Part shown: positions 38,100 through 45,425 of the stretch, piece by piece
How positions within the stretch are numbered: the first letter of the stretch is position 1
Layout: the number at the start of each line of letters is the position of its first letter
Assembly: GCA_016200085.1 (NCBI GenBank)
Contig: JACQFL010000051.1
Coordinates: 1 to 64,000, forward strand
Direction: 5' to 3'
From: Candidatus Rokuibacteriota bacterium
GTDB lineage: Bacteria > Methylomirabilota > Methylomirabilia > Rokubacteriales > CSP1-6
DNA: 64,000 nucleotides
Program-made: the position numbers and the translations under genes
Notes under the pieces: model-generated
Databases searched by the model: none
What the model saw: the letters and a program-made list of their open reading frames with translations, nothing else
Told to the model about the DNA's origin: nothing

Positions 38100-38824
38100 A
38101 CACTCGCTCCTTCGTAGTGGAGTTCCCGGGTGATCCGGAAGCGGTCGCCCGGGATGAACACGCGGTCGAAGACCACGGCCTGGTTGGCGGCGTAGGAGAC
38201 GCGCTCGGACTCGAAGGCGGGCACGCCGGCGTGACAGCCGAGCTCGCGCGCCTCGCGCCGCCCGAGCCGCACGGCGGAGACCGTCTCCCGCGCGCGCTCG
38301 ATCGTGAGCCCGAGCTTGTGCTCGAGCACCTGGCGCAGCGGCATCGTCCCGAGGTCCGCGCGCGCGACCTCTTCGCCGAGACGCGCGGGCAGGAACGAGC
38401 GCTGCAGGCTCATGGGATGCCCGTCGACCAGGCGCAAGCGCTCGACGACGAGCACGCGGGCGCGCGGCCCGAGGCCGAGCGCCGCCAACACCGCGCGATC
38501 GGCGACGGCGAACCGCGTTCCGAGCAGGCGGGTGTTGACGTCCTCGCCCTGGGCCGAGAGCTCGCCGGCCAGCCGCCGGAGATGGAGGATGTCGTAGTCG
38601 ATGGAGGGCGCCGCGACGAACGTCCCGAGCCCATGCCGCCGCACGATCAGCTTCTCGCGCTCGAGGACCTCGAGGGCCTGCCTGAGGGTCATGAGCGTGA
38701 CCCCGAAGGTCTTCGCGAGGGCGCGCTGGTTGGGCAGCGGCGCCCCGGGCGCCAGCTCGCCGTCGCGGATCCGCTCGCGGATGTCCTCCGCGATCCGGTG
38801 GTACCTGGGCACCCGTCCATTCAC
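38096..38824 (-). CDS. GntR-family transcriptional regulator with UTRA domain (HutC subfamily)
   Basis: 242 residues. The winged helix is at about residues 8-75 (YHRIAEDIRERIRDGELAPGAPLP, then LAKTFGVTLMTLRQALEVLE, then GLGTFVA). The rest is a UTRA ligand-binding domain (MSLQRSFLPARLGEEVARADLG and FESERVSYAANQAVVFDRVFIPGDRF). It is the first gene of the catabolic operon and is translationally coupled to etfB. A perfect 12-bp palindrome at 38844-38855, 20 bases before its start, is a natural operator. It therefore probably represses itself and the whole operon until an acyl-CoA or related inducer appears. Confidence 0.93.
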   Translation of the reverse strand: MNGRVPRYHRIAEDIRERIRDGELAPGAPLPNQRALAKTFGVTLMTLRQALEVLEREKLIVRRHGLGTFVAAPSIDYDILHLRRLAGELSAQGEDVNTRLLGTRFAVADRAVLAALGLGPRARVLVVERLRLVDGHPMSLQRSFLPARLGEEVARADLGTMPLRQVLEHKLGLTIERARETVSAVRLGRREARELGCHAGVPAFESERVSYAANQAVVFDRVFIPGDRFRITRELHYEGASV

Positions 38825-38843
38825 GTGGCGACCTCGTCGTCGG

Positions 38844-38855
38844 TGTTCTAGAACA
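38844..38855. promoter_or_regulatory. Candidate operator of the GntR/UTRA regulator
   Basis: TGTTCTAGAACA is a perfect 12-bp palindrome in an otherwise GC-rich leader, 20 bases upstream of the regulator ATG. HutC-type regulators bind short AT-containing palindromes, often with GT-N-AC ends. One site at this position fits autorepression. Confidence 0.5.
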
Positions 38856-38941
38856 GTACGGCGTCACCACCGCCGCGAAGCGCCGACACGAGGATCAGAG
38901 CGAACAGGGACGGGAACTTAAGCGCGCCGCGACGACGCCAT

Positions 38942-38971
38942 ATTGTAGGGCCGGCGGGGCGGCTCCCGCAA
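38942..38971 (-). promoter_or_regulatory. Candidate promoter of the GntR-headed catabolic operon
   Basis: On the minus strand TTGCGG (38966-38971), an 18-base spacer and TACAAT (38942-38947). Transcription would start near 38935, giving a leader of about 110 bases that contains the palindrome at 38844-38855. The -35 is weak. The rest of 38825-39045 shows no gene. Confidence 0.4.
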
Positions 38972-39045
38972 GCGCCAGCGAAGCCTCTCCTCCGGAGGTC
39001 TGGGGCGCCTTTCGATCAGCCCAGGGAAACCCTCAGCTACGGTGA

Positions 39046-39486
39046 TCAGGCCTCGGCCACGACCACGATCTCGGTCAGCGGGGCGCACCGGACGTAGATC
39101 CGCACTGCCGCGGGGCGCGCGAACTCGAGCCATTTGCCCGCATGGGGACGGGTGAGGGGATCGTCAAACGCCGCTCTCCACGACGCATCGCCCACGACCC
39201 TGAACTCCGGCGGGACATCCCCGCAATCGATGGCGACGCCCGCCTGGCTGACGCCCCCGCCCGGCCGGGTGGCCGGGCCGTAGAGTGCGATGTCCACGCG
39301 CACCGGCGAGCCCTCCTCGCGATAGACGCTGATTTCGCGGACGCCCTCGACCCGCGTCAGGAGATCCCACTCGCTCGAAAGCGCGAACTCTGCGCCGGCG
39401 GGCACTCGAACCGGGGCCAGGAGCGGCAGACAGGCGCCGATCAGACCCGCCATCCCCAGGCCGAGGAGCGATCGCCGATTCATCAT
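39046..39486 (-). CDS. Putative lipoprotein of unknown function
   Basis: 146 residues from an ATG pair at 39481-39486. The N-terminus MMNRRSLLGLGMAGLIGACLPL has a lipobox (LIGAC), so Cys20 may be lipidated. The mature part has alternating strands (VREISVYREEGSPVRVDIAL and PAAVRIYVRCAPLTEIVVV) suggesting a small beta-sandwich, with two further Cys. I recognise no family. The start overlaps the preceding small gene, so the two form an operon. Confidence 0.65.
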   Translation of the reverse strand: MMNRRSLLGLGMAGLIGACLPLLAPVRVPAGAEFALSSEWDLLTRVEGVREISVYREEGSPVRVDIALYGPATRPGGGVSQAGVAIDCGDVPPEFRVVGDASWRAAFDDPLTRPHAGKWLEFARPAAVRIYVRCAPLTEIVVVAEA

Positions 39487-39659
39487 GCCGCGACCTTCGC
39501 GCCACCGTGACGCCGCCCACCGAGGCCGCGCTGCGCGCGCACCGCCCGATTCGGCCACTCCACGCGCCGCACGCCGATCGTCACTCCCGGCGCCAGCACG
39601 TCCCACGTCGGGGCCTCTGCCTGATCCACCGGGTCCAGCTCGAATGTCTCGTCGTCCAT
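39483..39659 (-). CDS. Small acidic-to-basic protein of unknown function, 58 residues
   Basis: From the ATG at 39659 (MDDETFELDPVDQAEAPTWD), 10 bases after ACGAGG. The N-terminal half is acidic and the C-terminal half very basic (RRVEWPNRAVRAQRGLGGRR). Its stop overlaps the start of the lipoprotein gene, which supports it as real. A longer reading from 39767 exists but is Arg-rich and unlikely. No family recognised. Confidence 0.5.
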   Translation of the reverse strand: MDDETFELDPVDQAEAPTWDVLAPGVTIGVRRVEWPNRAVRAQRGLGGRRHGGAKVAA

Positions 39660-39795
39660 GGCTCGCCTCGTTTCTTCTTTCGCTCGCCTCGGACGGCGGG
39701 GCCCCAGCCCCGCGAATCCAGAGGTCCGCACTGCCACGCGAGCAAGCCTAGCCGGGGGCCGTGTCATCTAACGTGACGGCAATTCGCAAGCCCGA

Positions 39796-39824
39796 TTGCC
39801 TCCTTCCTGCGGGTGACCTATCGT
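39796..39824 (+). promoter_or_regulatory. Candidate promoter for the WYL regulator (leaderless)
   Basis: TTGCCT (39796-39801), a 17-base spacer and TATCGT (39819-39824), with the ATG at 39831 only six bases past the -10. That spacing implies transcription starting at or next to the start codon. No ribosome site is present. Confidence 0.45.
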
Positions 39825-39830
39825 GCCGCC

Positions 39831-40844
39831 ATGGCGGGACGGGACGCCGGGCGTGCGGAGCAGCAGTCGGTGCGGCTGGTGTCGATCATCCGCATGCTCA
39901 CCGAGGGTGCACGGCCGACGGTGCGCCAGCTCGTGAGCCGGTTCGGGGTGAGCCGCGAGACGATCTACCGCGACATCCGGCTGATCGAGCGGATCGGCTA
40001 TCCCCTCACCTCGGACGAGCAGGGGCGGATCTTCGGCCGGCTCCAGCTCGCCCCCGGCACGAACCCGGGCGCGAGCCCGCCGCTGCCCGCGCCCGCGCTG
40101 ACGCGGCGCGAGCTCACCGCGCTGGCGTGGGCGGTCAAGCAGGCGCGCCAGCACCCGCTCGGCGGCGCCGCCGCGGGCGCGCTGTCGAAGCTCCAGGCGC
40201 TCGCGGGCGAAGGCGCGGCCGCGGGCACCATCGCGCGCGCGGTCGACGGCTGGGAGCGTGGGGTGAAGGACTACGGGCCCTCGGAGGGGTTCATCGCCGC
40301 GCTCGCCGAGGCGATCATCTCCACGCAGCGCTGCCAGGTGACGTACAAGTCGCTGCGGCGCGACGCCCCCCGCACGTTTGCCTACGACCCCTACCGCCTG
40401 GTCTTCGTCCAGGGCGCGCTCTACTGTCTGGGGTACGCGCCGGAGCGCGGCAAGGTCGTCACCCTCGCCGTCGACCGCCTGCACGACGTGCGTCTCACCG
40501 GGGAGACCTTCACCGTCGATCCGGGGTTCGACCCGGAGCGCTACCGGACGGAGGCGTTCGGCGTGGTGTGGGAAGAGCCGATGACGGTCGTGGTGCGCTT
40601 CGGCGCCGACCAGGCGCCCTACGTCCAGGAGCGGCAGTGGCATCCGACGCAGAAGCTCCGCGCGCTGCCCGACGGCGGCGTGGAGATCACGTTTCGCGCC
40701 GGCGGCCTTCTCGAGATCACGCGCTGGGTGCTCGGCTGGGGCGAGGCCGCCGAGGTGATCAAGCCCGCGCGCCTTCGTCAGGCGGTCGCCGCCGCGCTCG
40801 ACCACGCCGCCGCGCGTTACAGGCCCGCGCGGCGCAGATCTTAG
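39831..40844 (+). CDS. WYL-domain transcriptional regulator with helix-turn-helix (YafY/PafC type)
   Basis: 337 residues from the ATG at 39831. The N-terminal HTH is seen in VRLVSIIRMLTEGARPTVRQ, FGVSRETIYRDIRLIERIG. The central WYL region is QVTYKSLRRDAPRTFAYDPY followed by RLVFVQGALYCLGY, where the eponymous Trp-Tyr-Leu is replaced by Ala-Leu-Tyr. The C-terminal WCX-like extension is EITFRAGGLLEITRWVLGWG. WYL domains sense nucleic acids or nucleotides and often control DNA-damage or phage-defence loci. The next gene, 11 bases downstream, is a Fe-S nuclease, making a plausible regulator-effector pair. Confidence 0.9.
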   Translation: MAGRDAGRAEQQSVRLVSIIRMLTEGARPTVRQLVSRFGVSRETIYRDIRLIERIGYPLTSDEQGRIFGRLQLAPGTNPGASPPLPAPALTRRELTALAWAVKQARQHPLGGAAAGALSKLQALAGEGAAAGTIARAVDGWERGVKDYGPSEGFIAALAEAIISTQRCQVTYKSLRRDAPRTFAYDPYRLVFVQGALYCLGYAPERGKVVTLAVDRLHDVRLTGETFTVDPGFDPERYRTEAFGVVWEEPMTVVVRFGADQAPYVQERQWHPTQKLRALPDGGVEITFRAGGLLEITRWVLGWGEAAEVIKPARLRQAVAAALDHAAARYRPARRRS

Positions 40845-40855
40845 GAGACACCTCG

Positions 40856-42070
40856 ATGCACGCCTACTCGCACACCCGGCTGTCGGTCTACGAGACGTGC
40901 CCCCGCCAGTACCACTTCCAGTACGTCGAGCACGTCAAGGCGCCCGAGATCGAGACCGTCGAGATGTTCCTCGGCTCACGCGTCCACCAGACGCTGGAGG
41001 GCCTCTACCACCTCGTCCGCTTCGGACGGGTGCCCACGCTCGACACGGTGCTGAGCGCGTTCCGCCGCGGCTGGGACGAGGCGTGGCACGACGACATCCG
41101 CGTGACCCGCCCAGGGCTCGTGGCCGAGGACTACCGGCGGCTGGGCGAGCGCCAGCTGGAGGACTACCACCGGCGCTACGCGCCTTTCACGGCCGAGCAC
41201 ACGCTGGCCGTCGAGCGGCGCCTTCTGTTCCCGCTCGACGCCGGCGAGACCATCTGGTTCCAGGGCATCGTGGATCGCCTGACACGCGCGCGCGACGGGC
41301 GCTGGGAGATCCGTGACTACAAGACCGGCGGCTGGCTGCCCGACCAGGCCCAGCTCGATCGGGACCGCCAGCTCGCGCTCTACGAGCTCGGCGTGCGCCA
41401 TCGCTGGCCCTCGGCCGAGTCCATCGAGCTGGTCTGGCACTACCTGGCGCACGACCTGGAGCTCAGGAGCCGGCGCTCGCCCGAGGCCCTGGAGGCGCTG
41501 CGCCAGGAGACGATCGGCCTCGTGCGCACCATCGAGGGCGACCGCGAGCTCGCCACCCGCGTCGGCGCCCACTGCGGCCGCTGCCCCTTCCAGCCGATCT
41601 GTCCCGCGTGGCGGCATCAGGCGATGATCACGGCGGAGGTCGCCGCGCTGCCCGAGGCGGCGCGTGCGGACGACGAGCCCGTCCGCTGGGTGGACCGTCT
41701 CGGCGAGCTGACCGCGCAGCAGGCGGCCATCGAGGCGGAGATCGACGATCTCGGATCGCGGGTGGCCGCCTTCGCCGCGGCCGGAGGGCTCGACCGCGTG
41801 TTCGGGGTGGAGTACGTCACGACCGTGAAGCGGACCGAGCGCGTGGCGTATCCCCGGAAGACCGACCCGCAGCGGCCGGCGCTCGAGGCGCTGCTGCGCG
41901 ACCACGGGGTATGGGAGGCGGTCGCCACGCTCGACACGCGCGCGCTCGCGGCGCGCGCCGCGGATGCCGCGTGGCCCGCGGCGCTGCGCGGGGCCGTCAT
42001 GGCCATGGCGCGCCGGGAGTCGAGTGTCTCGCTCTCGACGCGGCGCCTGCCGTCCGCGCCGGAGCGTTGA
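40856..42070 (+). CDS. PD-(D/E)XK nuclease with probable 4Fe-4S cluster (RecB/AddB/Cas4-like, no helicase)
   Basis: 404 residues from an ATG 7 bases after AGGAGA. Nuclease motifs: His44 in GSRVHQTLEG, Asp140 in FQGIVDRL, Asp154-Tyr-Lys156 in EIRDYKTGG, and Q172..Y176 in DRQLALYELG. Four Cys in the AddB/Cas4 pattern (Cys15, then Cys240, Cys243, Cys249 in HCGRCPFQPICP) should hold an iron-sulfur cluster. About 150 C-terminal residues include a helix pair (LTAQQAAIEAEIDDLGSRVA) and have no known role. No helicase, Cas gene or AddA is near. It probably cleaves or trims DNA ends. Confidence 0.88.
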   Translation: MHAYSHTRLSVYETCPRQYHFQYVEHVKAPEIETVEMFLGSRVHQTLEGLYHLVRFGRVPTLDTVLSAFRRGWDEAWHDDIRVTRPGLVAEDYRRLGERQLEDYHRRYAPFTAEHTLAVERRLLFPLDAGETIWFQGIVDRLTRARDGRWEIRDYKTGGWLPDQAQLDRDRQLALYELGVRHRWPSAESIELVWHYLAHDLELRSRRSPEALEALRQETIGLVRTIEGDRELATRVGAHCGRCPFQPICPAWRHQAMITAEVAALPEAARADDEPVRWVDRLGELTAQQAAIEAEIDDLGSRVAAFAAAGGLDRVFGVEYVTTVKRTERVAYPRKTDPQRPALEALLRDHGVWEAVATLDTRALAARAADAAWPAALRGAVMAMARRESSVSLSTRRLPSAPER

Positions 42071-42096
42071 CAGCGGCGGCACGGGGTCCCTACACT
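42067..42096 (+). promoter_or_regulatory. Sigma70-type promoter for the crotonase gene at 42107 (leaderless)
   Basis: TTGACA (42067-42072), an 18-base spacer and TACACT (42091-42096). The -35 overlaps the stop codon of the nuclease gene. The ATG is 10 bases past the -10, so the message has little or no leader. No ribosome site is visible. Confidence 0.6.
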
Positions 42097-42106
42097 CGCG
42101 GCCGTC

Positions 42107-42862
42107 ATGGACGACGCGGTCCGGCTCGCCGTCGACGGTCCCGTCGCGCGCGTCACGCTCAATCGCCCCGCGATCCTGAACGCCGGCGACCGCCGCTTCG
42201 TCGCGGATCTCGGCGCCGTGGTGCGCGAGCTCGGCGGGCGCCGCGACGTGCGCGTGGCGGTGATCACCGGCGCGGGGCGGGCGTTCTCCACGGGCGTGGA
42301 CCTCAGGGCGCTCGCCGGCGGCGACTTCGCCCTGCCGGACTTCATCGCGTGGGAGGACGCGATGGTCGCGCTCGAGCGGCTGCCGTTGCTCACCATCGCG
42401 GCGATCAACGGCTACTGCCTGGGCGGCGGGCTGCAGCTCACGCTGGTCTGCGACTACCGGCTCGCCAGCGAGGACGCGCGGCTCGGCCTGCCCGCCGTCA
42501 AGGAGTGCCTGATCCCCTCGATGTCGCTCTATCGCCTGCCCCGGCTGATCGGCGCCGCGCGCGCGAAGGAGCTGATCCTGCTCGGGGAGCCGATCTCCGC
42601 GCGCGAGGCGGAGCGTTTCGGGCTGGTCAACCGCGTGGTGGCCGCCGCCGACTTCGAGCGCGCGCTCGACGACACGGTGACGCGCTTCCTCGCGCTGCCG
42701 GCCAGCAGCGTGCTCGCGAGCAAGCAGCTGGTGGGGCAGGCGTTCGACGCCGGGTTCGACGACTTCCGCGCGGCGATGGAGGCGAAGTTCCGCGAGTGCC
42801 TGGCCTCGCCCGAGCACGCCGCCGCCATGGCGGCGCTGCGGGCCGAGCGTCAGAGCCCGTGA
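42107..42862 (+). CDS. Enoyl-CoA hydratase/isomerase family protein (crotonase)
   Basis: 251 residues. Crotonase landmarks: VDGPVARVTLNRPAILNAGDR at the start, oxyanion-hole blocks AFSTGVDLRALAGG and INGYCLGGGLQLTLVCDYRLA, and the helix LPRLIGAARAKELILLGE. The position corresponding to the hydratase Glu pair is not obvious, so it may be an isomerase or hydrolase. It has its own promoter (42067-42096) and stands alone, ending at a convergent junction with the M20 peptidase gene that holds a family A repeat. Confidence 0.88.
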   Translation: MDDAVRLAVDGPVARVTLNRPAILNAGDRRFVADLGAVVRELGGRRDVRVAVITGAGRAFSTGVDLRALAGGDFALPDFIAWEDAMVALERLPLLTIAAINGYCLGGGLQLTLVCDYRLASEDARLGLPAVKECLIPSMSLYRLPRLIGAARAKELILLGEPISAREAERFGLVNRVVAAADFERALDDTVTRFLALPASSVLASKQLVGQAFDAGFDDFRAAMEAKFRECLASPEHAAAMAALRAERQSP

Positions 42863-42874
42863 ACGAATCGCGCG

Positions 42875-42948
42875 GTCGAGGGGCGCCACGGCGCAGCATC
42901 GGCGTCCCGAGCGTGTGGGGGGCTTGGGGGGCGCCCGGAGCCCCCCAT
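42875..42948 (-). repeat. Intergenic palindromic repeat, family A, copy 2
   Basis: It fills the gap between the convergent stops at 42862 (plus) and 42953 (minus). On the minus strand it reads ATGGGGGGCTCCGGGCGCC, CCCCCAAGCCCCCC, ACACGCTCGGGACG and GGCGCCCCTCGAC. Its place between two stops suggests a bidirectional terminator role. Confidence 0.75.
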
Positions 42949-42952
42949 GTTC

Positions 42953-44374
42953 TCAGTCGGCGACGAGCCGGCGGACCACCTCGTAGTAGAGCCGCGTTCC
43001 CTCGATCACCTGATCCACCGCCACGCGCTCGTCGTTGCCGTGGAAGCCCTCGCCGTCGCGGCCCCGCAGCGTGATGGGCGTGAAGCCGTAGCACGGCGTG
43101 CCGCGCTGCCGGAAGTAGCGACAGTCGCTCGCGCCCGTGGTCATCGGCATCACGAGGGGCGCCTGCGGGTCGTGGGCGCGCGCCACCGCACGGATGGCCT
43201 CGAGGGCCGGATGCGTGTCCGGCGAGCTGCCGGCCACGACCGTGGTCGCGATGCGGATCTGGACCCTCTCGTCCGCGATCGTGGCCTTCAGCTGTTCGAC
43301 GAACGCCGCCGGGTCCTCGCCGGGGAGCAGGCGGACGTCGAGGCGCGCGGAGGCGGTCGCGGGAATGACGTTGATCTTGTTCGACGCCTCCAGCATCGTG
43401 ATGCTGATCGTGTTCCGGACACGCGCGTTGTTGGACAGGTTACGGGTGAACTCCTGCCGGAACGCCGGATCTTGCAATCCGGTGGCGAGGTCGCCGAGCC
43501 GCTCTCGCACGGGCGACGGCTCGAACTCGGCCATCGCCGCGTAGAACGCTTGCACGTCGGGCAGGACCTTGATCGGGGTCTCCCAGGCCATCACCCTGGA
43601 CAGCGCGGCGATGAGCCGGTTCACCGCGGAATCGGCCCGCGGCATGGAGCCGTGGCCCGGCGTCCCCGTGGCGGTGAGGGTGACGCTCACCGGCGACTTT
43701 TCGCCCAGGTTCACGGCCCAGAACACCCGGCCGTTGCGCAGGAAGTTGAACGCCCCCTCGCTCAGCACGACGCCCGCGCCGCGGACGAGATCGGCCTGCT
43801 GCCCGAGGACCACCGCGATCCCCTGGTTGCCCCCCGCTTCCTCGTCCGCGGTGCCGAGGAAGATGACGTCGGCCCGGAGCGGCACCCCGTGACGCTTGAG
43901 CGCGAGCAGGGTCACGAGCTGCAGCACCCCCAGGCTCTTCATGTCCAGGGCGCCGCGCCCCCAGACGTAGCCGTCCTTCACCACGCCGGCGAACGGGTCC
44001 ACGCTCCAGAAGCGCGCGTCGGCGGGGACGACGTCGAGGTGATTGAGGAGCACCAGTGCCGGCCGCCTGCCGTCGCCCCGGAGGCGCGCGTAGAGGTTGG
44101 CGCGGCCGGGCGCGGAGTCGATGACGCGGGTCTCGATCCCCTCGCGGTCGAGGAGCGGCTTGAGGAAGTCGACGGCGCGCCGCTCGTTGCCCGGCGGGTT
44201 GGTGGTGTCGACCTTGATGTAGTCGACGAGGATCCCGACCGCCTCGCGGCCGAGCGCGGCCCAGTCCGGGCCCTCCGCGCCTCGCGCCACGGCGGCGACA
44301 AGCACGACCAGGAGCGAGGCCGCGAGACGGACACCCGCGCGGGAGCGGGAGGCGGGCGGGCCCTCGGGGCGCAC
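42953..44374 (-). CDS. Secreted M20-family metallopeptidase/deacylase
   Basis: 473 residues with a signal peptide (LAASLLVVLVAAVARGA) ending near residue 33. The M20 zinc motifs are in order: LNHLDVVP, GRGALDMKS (bridging Asp), GTADEEAGG (general-base Glu), and the C-terminal FHGNDERV His. The dimerisation domain lies between (TATGTPGHGSMP). The family contains carboxypeptidases, aminoacylases and dipeptidases. The GTG start has no ribosome site. An export signal suggests a role in scavenging peptides or N-acyl compounds. Confidence 0.9.
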   Translation of the reverse strand: MRPEGPPASRSRAGVRLAASLLVVLVAAVARGAEGPDWAALGREAVGILVDYIKVDTTNPPGNERRAVDFLKPLLDREGIETRVIDSAPGRANLYARLRGDGRRPALVLLNHLDVVPADARFWSVDPFAGVVKDGYVWGRGALDMKSLGVLQLVTLLALKRHGVPLRADVIFLGTADEEAGGNQGIAVVLGQQADLVRGAGVVLSEGAFNFLRNGRVFWAVNLGEKSPVSVTLTATGTPGHGSMPRADSAVNRLIAALSRVMAWETPIKVLPDVQAFYAAMAEFEPSPVRERLGDLATGLQDPAFRQEFTRNLSNNARVRNTISITMLEASNKINVIPATASARLDVRLLPGEDPAAFVEQLKATIADERVQIRIATTVVAGSSPDTHPALEAIRAVARAHDPQAPLVMPMTTGASDCRYFRQRGTPCYGFTPITLRGRDGEGFHGNDERVAVDQVIEGTRLYYEVVRRLVAD

Positions 44375-44445
44375 CCGTCAGCCGTCGCGCGACTGCGAGC
44401 GCGCGGGCGACTTCGTGGGCCCCGCTGGACGGCGCGTGGCCGCCA

Positions 44446-45336
44446 TCAACGGGCGCTCCCCTCTTCGATCGGCGTGTCCGCGCGGCCGCCCCACTCCGTC
44501 CACGACCCATCGTAGACCGCCACCGCGCGATGCCCGACCAGGTGCAGGCCGAGCGCGAGCACCGAGGCCGTGATACCCGAGCCGCACGTGGTCACGACCG
44601 GCGCGGTCAGATCGACGCCCGCCTCCGTGAACCGGAGCCGCAGCGCCTCCGGCGGCAGCAGGGTGCCGTCCGCCGCGTACAGCGTGTCGGAGGGCAGGTT
44701 GCGGCTGCCGGGGATGTGACCGCCGCGCAGCCCGGCGCGGGGCTCCGGCTCGGTGGCGGCGAAGCGTCCGGCGGACCGCGCGTCGAGCACCTGCTCGTCG
44801 CGCGTGGTGAGGTTCTTCAGCATCTGGCCGAGGTCGCGCACGAGCGCCGGCGCGAAGCGGGGCGTGAAGCGCCGGGGGGTGGGCGCCGGGGCCCCGGCCT
44901 CGACCGGGCGGCCCTCGGCGCGCCACTTCGACAGCCCGCCGTCCAGCACGGCGACGTGCTCGTGGCCGAAGACGCGGAACGTCCACCAGCCGCGCGCAGC
45001 ACTGACGACGCCCCGCGAGTCGTACACCACGACCTGATCGTCGTCGCCGATGCCGAGCGCGCCGACGGCGGCGGCGAAGACCTCGGGCGACGGGAGCATG
45101 TGGGGCAGGGCCGTGGTCCGATCGGCGACGGCGTCGATGTCGAAGAAGACCGCGCCGGGGATGTGCGCCTCGGAGAACTCGCGTCGCGGATCGCGCCGGG
45201 CCTGGGGCATGTGCCACGAGGCGTCGACGACCCGCACGCGGGGCTCGCGCAGATGCGCGGCGAGCCACCCGGTGGTGACGACGCTCACGCCGGGCGCTCC
45301 GGGGGCATCGGCGACGATGGACGTCTCGTTGGGCAT
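44446..45336 (-). CDS. Two-domain sulfurtransferase (thiosulfate or 3-mercaptopyruvate type)
   Basis: 296 residues with two rhodanese domains. The first carries RVVDASWHMPQARRDPRREF and GAVFFDIDAVADRTTALPHML. The second carries the active Cys in VVTTCGSGITASVLALGL. A CGSGxT loop is typical of 3-mercaptopyruvate sulfurtransferase (SseA) rather than thiosulfate rhodanese (CRxGxR/T), but published exceptions exist. ATG at 45336. It is divergent from the kinase gene at 45426. Confidence 0.92.
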   Translation of the reverse strand: MPNETSIVADAPGAPGVSVVTTGWLAAHLREPRVRVVDASWHMPQARRDPRREFSEAHIPGAVFFDIDAVADRTTALPHMLPSPEVFAAAVGALGIGDDDQVVVYDSRGVVSAARGWWTFRVFGHEHVAVLDGGLSKWRAEGRPVEAGAPAPTPRRFTPRFAPALVRDLGQMLKNLTTRDEQVLDARSAGRFAATEPEPRAGLRGGHIPGSRNLPSDTLYAADGTLLPPEALRLRFTEAGVDLTAPVVTTCGSGITASVLALGLHLVGHRAVAVYDGSWTEWGGRADTPIEEGSAR

Positions 45337-45425
45337 GGCCTTCGACCTGGGTTCGGCTGGTGCTGCTTATACCACGAAGGAGGCACCCCCCGGATCGACC
45401 CGATTGGGCTATTCTTGCGCTTCGT

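Noticed and set aside
40856-42070. Cas4 as evidence of a CRISPR-Cas locus
   Set aside because: No repeat-spacer array and no cas1, cas2 or effector genes occur in the window; the fold alone is shared with AddB and RecB nucleases.
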